Source: Antricoccus suffuscus
GTDB taxonomy: Bacteria > Actinomycetota > Actinomycetes > Mycobacteriales > Antricoccaceae
Assembly (NCBI RefSeq): GCF_003003235.1
Contig: NZ_PVUE01000008.1
Coordinates: 62,001 to 126,000, forward strand
Reading direction: 5' to 3'
DNA length: 64,000 nucleotides
Position 1 is the stretch's first letter. Every line of letters starts with the position of its first letter. A program made the translations under genes and the position numbers. Positions 8,122-16,335 of this stretch are shown here, piece after piece. A model generated the notes under the pieces. The model was not told the origin of the DNA and did no database searches. It saw only the letters and a list, made by a program, of their open reading frames with translations.

Positions 8122-9679
8122 ACTGTTCGCGCAGCACCCGCTTGAGGATCTTGCCGTTCGGGTTGCGCGGAAGCGCATCGACGAAAGTCACGCCGACCGG
8201 GCACTTGAAGTGCGCGATCTGTTCGCGAGACCAGCTGATGATGTCCTCTTCGCTGGGGTCGGTGCCGGCTCGCTTGACGACAATGGCGTACGGCGACTCG
8301 CCCCACTTCTCCGACGGGACGCCGATCACGGCGACCTCGGCGATCTGTGGGTGATCAGACAGCGCGTTCTCGACTTCGGCGGGGTAGACGTTCTCACCGC
8401 CGCTGACGATCATGTCCTTGATCCGGTCGGCGAGGTAGAGGTATCCCTCTTCGTCGAGCGAACCGCCGTCGCCGGTGCTCAGCCAGCCGTCCTCGGACAG
8501 CGCGCGGGTCGTCTCGTCGTCGCGGTTCCAGTAGCCAGCCGTGACCCGTGAACCGCGGACCTGAATCTCGCCGCGCTCGCCGACCGGTAATGGCTCGCGA
8601 GTGACCATGTCGACGATACGGATCTCGGTGTCGTTGAGCGCCCGACCGACCGACCCGATCTGCTTCTCGCGGCCAGGACTCGGCAGATGATCTTCCGGCC
8701 ACAGCACGGTCACTGCCGCGGTCGTCTCGGTCATGCCGTAACCCTGGAATAGTCCACAGCCGATCAATTCGGTGGCCGCCTTGATTACCGCCACTGGCAT
8801 GGGGGCGCCGCCGTACCCAAAGAACTTCAGGTTGGACCAATCGGCCGTTTGCGCGTCCGGATGTTGCGTGATCATCTGCAGGATCGTCGGTACGCCGACC
8901 GCGTGCGTCACCTTCTCCTCGGTGAGCAATCGGATGAGATCGCCCGGGCCATTGGGCATCTTGAGCAGCAGTACGCCGCCTTTGGAGTTGGCGCTGAGTG
9001 CGGAGGTGAGCCCGGTGATGTGGAAGAACGGCACGGGCGCCATCGAGATAGGCGTGCCCTCGAACTCGAGGTGGTCCTCGGGCGCGGACAAATTGCCGCT
9101 GAAGTTGATGCCATTGAGCTTGATGCCCTTGGGTAGGCCCGTGGTGCCTGAGGAGAACAAGATCACGCCGGTATCGGTTGGTTCGCTCTGGTGACCGGGA
9201 TCGGTCGTCGGCTGATCCTTGATGAACTCTTCGTACGACTCAGGATCGAGGTTGATACGGATGCTCGGGACCGCACCGGTCGCAGGTGCAGCCTCCCCCT
9301 CATCGGCGCCGACAAACAGCACCGTTGGATCGCAACTGCTCAGTACCCGAACGATCTCTGCAGGCGCCAGCAGGGTGTTCGCGGGAGCGGCGATGGCGCC
9401 CATTTTGGCTGCGCCGTACACAATCTCCAGAAAATAGTGGCTATTGCCGCTGACGAGTGCGACCCGATCGCCGGGCTGGACGCCTGCGGCGATCAAAGCA
9501 TTCGCGAACTGGCTGGAACGTTCATCGAGCCGTCGATAGGTGGTGTCGCCGGACTCCTCGCGCAGCGCGACGTCGTCGCCGAACGCCTCCGCGCTTTGCC
9601 GGATGATGTCGGCGACCTGGCGAATTGGTCTGCCCATGGCCCCATCGGCAAACGGGATCGACAGTGGTGCTGCAGTCAT
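8114..9679 (-). CDS. class I AMP-forming acyl-CoA synthetase
   Basis: 521 residues of the ANL superfamily. The P-loop-like motif SSGTTGLPKGI (A3), GYGMTETTAA (A5), GWLSTGDGGSLDEEGYLYLADRIKD (A7-A8 hinge) and the C-terminal catalytic lysine motif PRNPNGKILKR (A10) are all present in order. The enzyme should activate a carboxylic acid with ATP and load CoA; a fatty or aromatic acid is likely, but chain length cannot be read from sequence. The ATG at 9679 follows a GGAG site; a longer upstream frame has no support. It is divergent from the SMR efflux gene. Confidence 0.92.
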   Translation of the reverse strand: MTAAPLSIPFADGAMGRPIRQVADIIRQSAEAFGDDVALREESGDTTYRRLDERSSQFANALIAAGVQPGDRVALVSGNSHYFLEIVYGAAKMGAIAAPANTLLAPAEIVRVLSSCDPTVLFVGADEGEAAPATGAVPSIRINLDPESYEEFIKDQPTTDPGHQSEPTDTGVILFSSGTTGLPKGIKLNGINFSGNLSAPEDHLEFEGTPISMAPVPFFHITGLTSALSANSKGGVLLLKMPNGPGDLIRLLTEEKVTHAVGVPTILQMITQHPDAQTADWSNLKFFGYGGAPMPVAVIKAATELIGCGLFQGYGMTETTAAVTVLWPEDHLPSPGREKQIGSVGRALNDTEIRIVDMVTREPLPVGERGEIQVRGSRVTAGYWNRDDETTRALSEDGWLSTGDGGSLDEEGYLYLADRIKDMIVSGGENVYPAEVENALSDHPQIAEVAVIGVPSEKWGESPYAIVVKRAGTDPSEEDIISWSREQIAHFKCPVGVTFVDALPRNPNGKILKRVLREQFS

Positions 9680-9789
9680 GCGCGGTCTCCATCCATCTAT
9701 GCGGCGCGTCACACTTCTGGGGCCCATTCTGCATGACGAGTGCGCGGTGGGTCAGAACGGTCACCAAGCCGGTTCCGTGGATCGATAAT

Positions 9790-9805
9790 TGGTACGCTCG
9801 TACCA
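9790..9805 (+). promoter_or_regulatory. probable TetR operator upstream of the SMR gene
   Basis: TGGTACGCTCGTACCA is a near-perfect palindrome (7 bp arms, 2 bp centre) 34 bp ahead of the SMR start codon. The TetR gene lies immediately downstream of the SMR gene, so a binding site for that regulator, which would also control its own gene, is the simplest reading. Confidence 0.7.
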
Positions 9806-9839
9806 GTAATCAAATCGCAACCAATCAGGGAGTTTGGCG

Positions 9840-10163
9840 ATGGCGTGGGCCGTGTTGATCGTGTCCGGGTGTATGGAGGCGGGCTGGGCGCTCGCGCTCA
9901 AGGCCTCGCACGGGTTCAGCAGATTATGGCCGTCTGTCACGTTCGTCGTGCTGTCGATCGTGTCGCTTGCCGGTTTGATGTATGCGCTCAAGTCGCTCCC
10001 GGTAGGTCCGGCGTACGCCGTCTGGGTCGGTATCGGGGCATCGCTGACGGCGATTATCGGGATCGTCTGGCTGAAGGATCCGGTGAACGCGATGGTGATC
10101 GTCTCGATCGGGCTCATCATTGCCGGCGTGATCGGGCTGCAGGTGTTTGGAGCGGGGCACTAG
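9840..10163 (+). CDS. SMR-family efflux protein, SugE/Gdx-like
   Basis: 107 residues with four transmembrane helices. Glu13 in MAWAVLIVSGCMEAGWAL is the conserved proton/substrate-binding carboxylate of small multidrug resistance proteins. LKASHGFSRLWPS and SLPVGPAYAVWVGIGA fit the SugE (Gdx) branch, whose characterised members export guanidinium and some quaternary ammonium ions. The ATG at 9840 follows AGGGAG; an in-frame TTG lies two codons upstream. The stop is followed immediately by the TetR start, and a palindromic operator precedes the gene. I saw no guanidine riboswitch in the short leader. Confidence 0.9.
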   Translation: MAWAVLIVSGCMEAGWALALKASHGFSRLWPSVTFVVLSIVSLAGLMYALKSLPVGPAYAVWVGIGASLTAIIGIVWLKDPVNAMVIVSIGLIIAGVIGLQVFGAGH

Positions 10164-10724
10164 ATGACTACGCCGCAGCAGGATCGGGCGATCGCCAAAC
10201 GCGCGCTTCTTATTGAGGGCGGCGCCGAGCTGATCCAGACCGATGGGCCCAGCGGGTTCACCGCTCGGGCCGTCGCCGCTAAGGCTGGGGTCGCGTTGTC
10301 GGCGGTCACCTATTATTTCGCGTCGGTCGATGACCTTCTCGCCCTCAGTGCGGCCGAGGTGTGCCGGCAGTGGGCCGATGCCGCGCAGGAGGCGGTACGG
10401 CGTACCAATCGCCGCGGTTCATCCGCGGCCGCGGCGGCGATCACGGCCGCGCTCCTTCCGCCGGGCGATACCGACGACGTGCTTTGCCGCTACGAACAGC
10501 TTCTTGCTGCGGCCCGGGTGGCGCCGGTTGCCAATGCCCTGACCGGGCTGCGGCCGGCGCTCGTGAGCGCAATCGAGCAGATCCTCACCCGCTGTCAGGT
10601 GCGCACGAGGCTGTCGGCCGACCTGATCCTGTGTGTCGCCGACGGCGCCATCTTCGGTGCGCTGTCTGAGCGCCGCCCCGACCCGCGCGCCGTCGTACGC
10701 GATCGCCTCACCGAAGCGCTCTAG
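10164..10724 (+). CDS. TetR-family transcriptional regulator
   Basis: 186 residues. The N-terminal helix-turn-helix spans about residues 12-58 (GGAELIQTDGPSGFTARAVA, then AGVALSAVTYYFASVDDLL), the classic TetR pattern ending in YYxF. The remaining helical region should bind the ligand. It begins at the base after the SMR stop codon and is translationally coupled to it. Autoregulation with the efflux gene through the palindrome at 9790-9805 is likely. The end overlaps the convergent esterase gene by 4 bp. Confidence 0.9.
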   Translation: MTTPQQDRAIAKRALLIEGGAELIQTDGPSGFTARAVAAKAGVALSAVTYYFASVDDLLALSAAEVCRQWADAAQEAVRRTNRRGSSAAAAAITAALLPPGDTDDVLCRYEQLLAAARVAPVANALTGLRPALVSAIEQILTRCQVRTRLSADLILCVADGAIFGALSERRPDPRAVVRDRLTEAL

Positions 10725-11605
10725 GCGCTCCCGCGGAAACGCTCCGCGGCGAGGTCCAGCGAGCGCTGCGACTCCGGGGTGTCGACGCCGATGTATACGT
10801 GGAACGCGCCCTCTACAAGCTCAAGCTCCACCTCGGCACCCTGCTCTCGGGCACGGTCGACGAAGGTGAGTACGTCGGGCAGCAGCAGGTCGTTGGTGCC
10901 TTGCAGCACCGTAATTGGCGGTAGTCCGCTCAGGTCCGCAAACAGTGGACTCACCATCGGGTCGGTGATCTCGCGCGCACCGGACCAGTTTCGTGCGGCA
11001 CGGTGAAGCTGATCCACAATCATGAGGGCATCGATGTCCTCCATCTCCAGCGACTTTGGGTCACACGTGCGAAGGTCTACCCACGGCGCGTGGATCACCA
11101 GGTGGTCGGGCAGCCGCGTGCCGTTGTCGCGTGCCCGCAACGTCTGCACAAGAGCCATGTTTCCGCCGGCCGATTCTCCAGACACGATGTAGCGGTGGTC
11201 GCCGGCGGCTTCTGGGACCGTGAGAGCGAGTGCATCGATGAACGGCAGAGCGTCGTCGACCGTGGCATCCGGCGAGGGGGTGTAGTGCGGTATCCACAGG
11301 TCCGCGCCGGTGCGGTCGGCCAGGCCGACGACTATCGGCCAGTGCAGCTCCAGGAAAGGAAGCGTATAGGCGCCGCCGTGAAAGTACACCGCCTGAATCC
11401 CGGAGCCACCCTGGCGAGGATGCAGGATCTGCACGCCGAACCCGGCCACCTGGCGCTCCTCGATGTCGTAGCGTCTGCGCACCTCTTCAGGCGCGGGGGC
11501 CGGCGTTTTCGGCGCACCCGGCGCGAGGGCCGCCTCGAAGTCGTTGACGAGTTCCGGCTTCATCGCTAGGAACTCCCGGTACACCTGCTCAAGCTGCTCC
11601 GACAT
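10721..11605 (-). CDS. alpha/beta hydrolase, hormone-sensitive-lipase type
   Basis: 294 residues. The oxyanion-hole motif appears as FHGGAY, the nucleophile elbow as SGESAGGN, the acid in GTNDLLLPD and the histidine in EGAFHVY, the full catalytic set of HSL/BD-FAE-type carboxylesterases. Expected to hydrolyse short to medium esters in the cytoplasm. On the minus strand a TAGGAT hexamer lies 6 bp before the ATG, so a leaderless transcript is possible. It is divergent from the MarR gene and shares the TATATAA palindrome region, suggesting joint control with the MarR-MFS pair. Confidence 0.88.
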   Translation of the reverse strand: MSEQLEQVYREFLAMKPELVNDFEAALAPGAPKTPAPAPEEVRRRYDIEERQVAGFGVQILHPRQGGSGIQAVYFHGGAYTLPFLELHWPIVVGLADRTGADLWIPHYTPSPDATVDDALPFIDALALTVPEAAGDHRYIVSGESAGGNMALVQTLRARDNGTRLPDHLVIHAPWVDLRTCDPKSLEMEDIDALMIVDQLHRAARNWSGAREITDPMVSPLFADLSGLPPITVLQGTNDLLLPDVLTFVDRAREQGAEVELELVEGAFHVYIGVDTPESQRSLDLAAERFRGSA

Positions 11606-11640
11606 GCGCTCATCCTAACTCTGGAACCCCATTGCGAGGT

Positions 11641-11659
11641 TATATAAGTCAGTTATATA
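11641..11659. promoter_or_regulatory. MarR-type operator between divergent genes
   Basis: TATATAAGTCAGTTATATA has perfect 7 bp arms around a 5 bp centre. It lies 36 bp ahead of the esterase start on the minus strand and 10 bp ahead of the MarR start on the plus strand, and overlaps a TATAGT -10 element (11656-11661) for the MarR gene. A MarR dimer here could repress both directions. Confidence 0.7.
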
Positions 11660-11669
11660 GTTCCTTAAC

Positions 11670-12101
11670 GTGGCTAAGCAATTAAACGCGATGGCGCTCG
11701 CCGACGGTCTCGATCGACTGATCCTCTGGGGTAGGCGTTATGCGCCGGTGATGGTCAGCTCGACGACGGTGACCACACTCGACACCTTGCGCACCGACGG
11801 GCCGCTGCGGATCTCCGCACTCGCTGTCCGCGAAAGCGTCTCTCAGCCGGGCATGACGACCCTCGTCAACCGTCTCGAAGCAGCCGGACACGCCGAGCGG
11901 TATCCCGATCCGCATGACGGTCGGGCATCCCTTGTGCGTATTACCGACGCCGGGCGCAAACTCCTTGCCGATCGGCACACGACCCGCACCCGCTCATTGC
12001 TCGGCCCGATCGAGCGATTGGACAGCGCCGACCGCGCGGCTCTGATGGCAGCGCTGCCAGCCCTCGAAAGACTCATCAACATGCCAATGACAACAGAATA
12101 G
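11670..12101 (+). CDS. MarR-family transcriptional regulator
   Basis: 143 residues. The winged helix is clear: LDTLRTDGPLRISALAVRES, then VSQPGMTTLVNRLEAAGHAER and the wing PDPHDGRASLVRITDAGRKLL with the conserved DxR motif. MarR proteins respond to small phenolic or lipophilic ligands and often control adjacent efflux genes, here the MFS gene 13 bp downstream. The GTG start at 11670 lies 8 bp after a TATAGT box, consistent with a leaderless message; an ATG at 11691 is the alternative. The operator palindrome overlaps this promoter. Confidence 0.9.
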   Translation: MAKQLNAMALADGLDRLILWGRRYAPVMVSSTTVTTLDTLRTDGPLRISALAVRESVSQPGMTTLVNRLEAAGHAERYPDPHDGRASLVRITDAGRKLLADRHTTRTRSLLGPIERLDSADRAALMAALPALERLINMPMTTE

Positions 12102-12114
12102 GGAGCTTCCTCGT

Positions 12115-13383
12115 ATGAGTGTGTCTACGCCTCAACAGAGCCCATTCAAGCAACCCAAGGCTGTTTGGGCCGTCGCGTTTGCGTGCGTGATCTCGTTTAT
12201 GGGCATTGGCCTGGTGGACCCGATCCTCGCCTCCCTAAGCAGCGAGCTCCACGCGTCTCCAAGCCAGGTCGAGCTGCTGTTCACCAGCTACCTCGTCGTC
12301 ACTGCGGTCGCGATGCTCATCACCGGATGGGTCTCGAGCCGGATCGGCGCTAAGCGCACCCTGATCGCCGGGCTGGTCCTGATCGTCGTGTTCGCCGCCC
12401 TCGCGGGAATGTCTGACACCATCGGCGGAATCGTCGGCTTCCGCGCCGGCTGGGGTCTAGGTAATGCTCTGTTCATCGCCACCTCGCTGTCGGTGATCGT
12501 GAGCTCGGCCAGCGGCGGTTTCGCCGGTGCCATCGTCCTCTATGAGGCCGCACTGGGTATCGGTATCGCACTGGGTCCGCTGTTAGGCGGCACGCTGGGC
12601 GACATCAGCTGGCGCGGCCCGTTCTTCGGCGTCGCGGTCCTCATGGCGATTGCACTCATCGCGACGGTGTTCCTCGTACCCAAGAGCGAGAAACCACAGC
12701 GCCGCGAAAGCGTGCTCGAACCGATCAAAGCCCTGCGCCACCGCAGTCTAGCGACCACCAGCATCGTCGGACTGCTCTACAACTGGGGGTTCTTCACCCT
12801 GTTGGGGTATTCGCCGTTCCTGATGCACGCCAGCAGCCCACAGATGCTCGGTTTGGTCTTCTGTGGATGGGGCATACTCGTCGCGATCTTCGCCGTCTTT
12901 GGCGCGCCGTGGCTCAAGGCTCGTTTCGGTACGGCGGGGACCCTCTACGGAAACTTCGTCCTGATGGCAATAGACCTCGCCATCATCGGGATATGGCCAA
13001 ATAACCCGACGGTGGTCGTCGTGGCGGTTATCGTGGCCGGGGCGTTCATCGGTGTCAACAACACCCTCGTCACGACCGCGGTCATGAGCATTGCGCCGGT
13101 CGAGCGGCCCGTGGCCTCCGCGACGTACGGCTTCGTCCGGTTCATCGGTGGCGGTCTGGCGCCGTTCGCTGCCGGACTGCTCGTCGAGTCGTTCAACGCG
13201 CACGTGCCGTTCATCATCGGTGCGGTGGCGGTGCTGGTCGCGGCCGTCGTGCTCAGCACGGTCCATCGCGCACTTGCCGCAGCGGATCGCGGTGAGGTCG
13301 CGCAGCCCGAACTGGACGACCTCGACCGGGTAGAACGCGAAGACGAACTCGCCGTGGGGGCGGCGTACGGCAACGAAAACTAG
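12115..13383 (+). CDS. MFS drug-efflux transporter (12 TM)
   Basis: 422 residues with about 12 hydrophobic segments. The loop 2-3 motif is present as GWVSSRIGAKRTLIAG and a motif-C-like glycine-rich segment as GIGIALGPLLGGTLGD, marking a proton-driven drug:H+ antiporter. GAFIGVNNTLVTTAVMSIAP is typical of the second half. The C-terminal tail is acidic and cytoplasmic. The gene follows the MarR regulator by 13 bp with a GGGAG site, so the pair is an operon. The substrate is unknown. Confidence 0.9.
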   Translation: MSVSTPQQSPFKQPKAVWAVAFACVISFMGIGLVDPILASLSSELHASPSQVELLFTSYLVVTAVAMLITGWVSSRIGAKRTLIAGLVLIVVFAALAGMSDTIGGIVGFRAGWGLGNALFIATSLSVIVSSASGGFAGAIVLYEAALGIGIALGPLLGGTLGDISWRGPFFGVAVLMAIALIATVFLVPKSEKPQRRESVLEPIKALRHRSLATTSIVGLLYNWGFFTLLGYSPFLMHASSPQMLGLVFCGWGILVAIFAVFGAPWLKARFGTAGTLYGNFVLMAIDLAIIGIWPNNPTVVVVAVIVAGAFIGVNNTLVTTAVMSIAPVERPVASATYGFVRFIGGGLAPFAAGLLVESFNAHVPFIIGAVAVLVAAVVLSTVHRALAAADRGEVAQPELDDLDRVEREDELAVGAAYGNEN

Positions 13384-13489
13384 CCGGTACGACGCCCCGC
13401 CGGGTATCGTGTGATGCACATCATGCGAGTCCGTTCGGCGTACCAAGTCGTTGCCCACTGGCACGAAGGACGCCAGAGAGGGCACCGGA

Positions 13490-15280
13490 GTGGGAAGTCG
13501 GCCAGCTCAACAAGCACGTACGGCGGCGGCGCGAGAATCGCTGATCCGTAAAGGACTCTTTGCCGAAGTGGCGAAGGAGCCCGGCGTGCCGGAGACGATC
13601 GTGCGCAGTTGGCGTCGATCGTTGGCGAGCGCCGTACCGCACGACGGCGAAGTAAGAGTGCGTTACGTCAACAATATCGATCCCGAATCGCTGCTGATCC
13701 GGGCCGCGACGCCGGTGCTTGACCGTCTCGAACACGACCTGGCCGACGTCAACGTCGCTATGGTGCTGTCCGATCAGAGCGGCCAGATCATCCTGCGGCG
13801 TACCCGCGACCGGACGCAGACCAGGAAATTCGACCGCGCCTCTGCGGCGCAGGGTTTCGACTACTCCGAGCTTTCGATCGGCACGAACGGGCTCGGCACG
13901 GTGCTTGAGGAGAAGAAGCCCGTATTCGTCCGGGGCGCCGAACACTATTCCGAGTTGCTTGCGGATCTGTCCTGCGCCGGCGTACCGATCAAGAGTCCGA
14001 TCTCCGGTCGGGTGCTTGGCGCGTTCTCGTTCGCGTGTTCCATCGGCGCGACCAGCCCGCTCATGAGCGCACTGACGCTCGACGCCGGTCGGCAGATCGA
14101 GTCTCGGCTGCTCAGCCTCGCCTCGGAAAGTGAGCAGCACCTGATGCGGATCTACACCGCGCGCGAACGCCGCCACCGCGGGCCGCTCGTCGTCCTCAGT
14201 AGGCGCACCATCCTGGCCAACTCCCTTGGATTGGCCTACATCAACACTGAGACCCACGCGCAGCTCTGGGAAATGTTGTCCGGGCACGACTGGGTCGGCA
14301 CACTCCCTCTCACCTTGCAGACTGCCGTTGGCGAGGTCGGCTGTGTCGCTGAAAGAGTCGACGGTGTCGGGCAGTCGGCGTACTACTCGCTTGAGATCAT
14401 GCCGCAGGCCGCGCTCCCCCGATTCCAAGTCTCCCGAGGGGACTCGTCAGGGGGCGAGGCGCGGCACCACCGGTTGCCACACGTCGAGGAGCAACTTCGT
14501 CAGGTAGCGCAGATGGGTGAGAATCTAGCGCTGTGCGGTCCCACCGGGGCCGGGAAGCTTCACATTGCACGGGACTTCGTCGAACAGCACTTGGGAGCGA
14601 CCGCTCCGATGACTCTCGACGTGACTGCGTTTGCCCTTGGCGATGGTGCGTCTTGGTTCAAGGACGCCAGCGGTCGCCTCGCGGGCGGCGGAACGCTCGT
14701 CCTACGGCACTTGCAGGACCTTCCTTCGACGGACGTCACCAAGGTCCGGCATCTCGCCGAGACGGCGTCATCCGGCGATGGACGACTGGTCGTGACCGCC
14801 GACCCAGACTCCGCACCGGCTCACGTCGGCGCATTGATCGGTCAGATTGCTACCGTCGTTGAGATCCCGGCCCTGGCCGCGATGCGCGAGGATATCGTCC
14901 CGTTCGTGCGCGCGATGGTTGCGGGATTCCCCGAGCCGCTCAACGCGATGACGCTGTCGTCGCAGGCCATGCAAGCGTTGATGAGGTGGACGTGGCCGGG
15001 CAACCTCGCGGAGCTACACCGGACGCTTCTCGCGCTCGCTCAGCGCAAGCGCGGTGGTTTGGTACAGCTAACGGACCTGCCCGTGCAGCTCGTCGAGTCG
15101 GTGCAGGCCCGCCAGCGTACGCCTATCGAAAACGCCGAGCGCGAAGCCATTGTCGCCGCTCTCGCCAGTGCCAACGGTAACCGGTCGGAGGCCGCAAGGT
15201 CGCTCGGCATCGGCCGCACGACGTTGTATCGAAAGATTCGGGTTCATCACATCGATGAATCCGAGGCGTTGGCCGACTGA
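13490..15280 (+). CDS. AcoR-like regulator (GAF, degenerate AAA+, Fis HTH)
   Basis: 596 residues. The N-terminal part has a GAF-like sensor (FDYSELSIGTNGLGTVLEEK, then IKSPISGRVLGAFSFACS). The middle has a Walker A segment, GPTGAGKLHIARDF, but the GAFTGA loop needed to contact sigma-54 is absent. The C-terminus has a Fis-type helix-turn-helix (GNRSEAARSLGIGRTTLYRKI). This is the AcoR/MimR-like type found in actinobacteria, which lack sigma-54. It probably activates the downstream esterase-monooxygenase genes in response to a ketone or alcohol. GTG at 13490 is chosen because a GAGAGGG site precedes it; a TTG at 13451 would extend it by 13 residues. Confidence 0.87.
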   Translation: MGSRPAQQARTAAARESLIRKGLFAEVAKEPGVPETIVRSWRRSLASAVPHDGEVRVRYVNNIDPESLLIRAATPVLDRLEHDLADVNVAMVLSDQSGQIILRRTRDRTQTRKFDRASAAQGFDYSELSIGTNGLGTVLEEKKPVFVRGAEHYSELLADLSCAGVPIKSPISGRVLGAFSFACSIGATSPLMSALTLDAGRQIESRLLSLASESEQHLMRIYTARERRHRGPLVVLSRRTILANSLGLAYINTETHAQLWEMLSGHDWVGTLPLTLQTAVGEVGCVAERVDGVGQSAYYSLEIMPQAALPRFQVSRGDSSGGEARHHRLPHVEEQLRQVAQMGENLALCGPTGAGKLHIARDFVEQHLGATAPMTLDVTAFALGDGASWFKDASGRLAGGGTLVLRHLQDLPSTDVTKVRHLAETASSGDGRLVVTADPDSAPAHVGALIGQIATVVEIPALAAMREDIVPFVRAMVAGFPEPLNAMTLSSQAMQALMRWTWPGNLAELHRTLLALAQRKRGGLVQLTDLPVQLVESVQARQRTPIENAEREAIVAALASANGNRSEAARSLGIGRTTLYRKIRVHHIDESEALAD

Positions 15281-15302
15281 CGCTTCAGCAACTTCCAAAA
15301 AA

Positions 15303-15331
15303 GCGGGGTGTTCCACAATGGAACACCCCGC
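15303..15331 (+). terminator. strong 13-bp hairpin between regulator and BVMO operon
   Basis: A perfect 13 bp stem with a 3-base CAA loop lies 22 bp after the regulator's stop codon. No U-run follows (the next bases are GTTCTCTATT); an A-run precedes it. It may terminate the regulator transcript. The inner sequence TGTTCCACAATGGAACA is, however, also a good dimer operator only 65 bp ahead of the esterase-BVMO operon, so it may be the activator's binding site instead, or serve both roles. Confidence 0.6.
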
Positions 15332-15395
15332 GTTCTCTATTCACCGTTAGAAATGTCAGTAAGACAGATTCCGACATGAGTAGAGGAGCAACGCA

Positions 15396-16295
15396 ATGTC
15401 GCCAAGCCGCGAATCAGACAGCCTGCGGGCGCTGTACCAGGGATGGACCGACCGGATGGTCGCCGATCCGGCGATGGATCTTCCGACGATGCGGGACATG
15501 TTCGACCAATGGCACTCGACCGCCAGCGAACCTGAGGACGTGCGCTACAAGACTGAGACCGTCGCCGGCGTACCGGTGATCTGGGCGCTGCCCGATGGTG
15601 CGGACGAGGCGAAGCTGATGATTTACACCCATGGAGGCGGTTTTGCGGTGGGGTCAGCAGACTCCCACCGCAAGATGGCCGGCCACACCGCTAAGGCGTG
15701 TGGGGCAAACGCGATCGTCGTTGACTATCGCCGCGCGCCCGAAGACCCGTTCCCAGCACAGCTGGAGGATTCGCTGGCGGTCTACAAGGAGTTGCTCGAT
15801 CGCGGCTACAAAGCCGAGAACATGAGCACTATTGGAGACTCCGCCGGCGGAAACCTGGCCGTCGCCAGCGTGCTCAAGTTCCGCGAGGAGGGTCTTCCGT
15901 TGCCGGGCTGCGTCATCGCCTACTCGCCATGGCTCGACATGGAGCACAAGGGCAAAACCCTTGACACAAACGCCGACACGGATGCGCTTGTCTCCCGCGC
16001 AATCCTTGAAGGTATGGCGGGGATGTTTCTTCCCGAAGGGGCATCGCCGAGCGATCCGTTAGCGAACCCGTTGTACGCCGACCTCACCGGATTTCCTCGC
16101 CTGTATATCAACGTCGGGGGAGTCGAAACGCTCCGCGACAACGGGGAGCGACTACACGCGCTAGCGACGGCGGCCGGCGTCGACTCCACGCTGTCGATTG
16201 TCGACGGCATGCAGCACGTGTTCCCGTCCATGTCCGGTACGGCGCCGGAGGTCGATGAGGAGATCCAGCGGGTCGCCACTTGGTACAAGAAATAG
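15396..16295 (+). CDS. HSL-type alpha/beta hydrolase (ester-cleaving partner of the BVMO)
   Basis: 299 residues. YTHGGGFAVGS gives the oxyanion hole, IGDSAGGNLAVA the serine nucleophile, VGGVETLRDNGERL the acid region and DGMQHVFPS the histidine. It is followed 40 bp later by a Baeyer-Villiger monooxygenase gene. In known ketone pathways the monooxygenase makes an ester (for example acetone to methyl acetate) that a dedicated esterase then cleaves, so this is the likely role. The ATG at 15396 follows AGAGGAG. The actual ester is not known. Confidence 0.9.
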   Translation: MSPSRESDSLRALYQGWTDRMVADPAMDLPTMRDMFDQWHSTASEPEDVRYKTETVAGVPVIWALPDGADEAKLMIYTHGGGFAVGSADSHRKMAGHTAKACGANAIVVDYRRAPEDPFPAQLEDSLAVYKELLDRGYKAENMSTIGDSAGGNLAVASVLKFREEGLPLPGCVIAYSPWLDMEHKGKTLDTNADTDALVSRAILEGMAGMFLPEGASPSDPLANPLYADLTGFPRLYINVGGVETLRDNGERLHALATAAGVDSTLSIVDGMQHVFPSMSGTAPEVDEEIQRVATWYKK

Positions 16296-16335
16296 CAGCC
16301 AACATATCTATTTATGTAAGGAAAGTTCTGTAATC

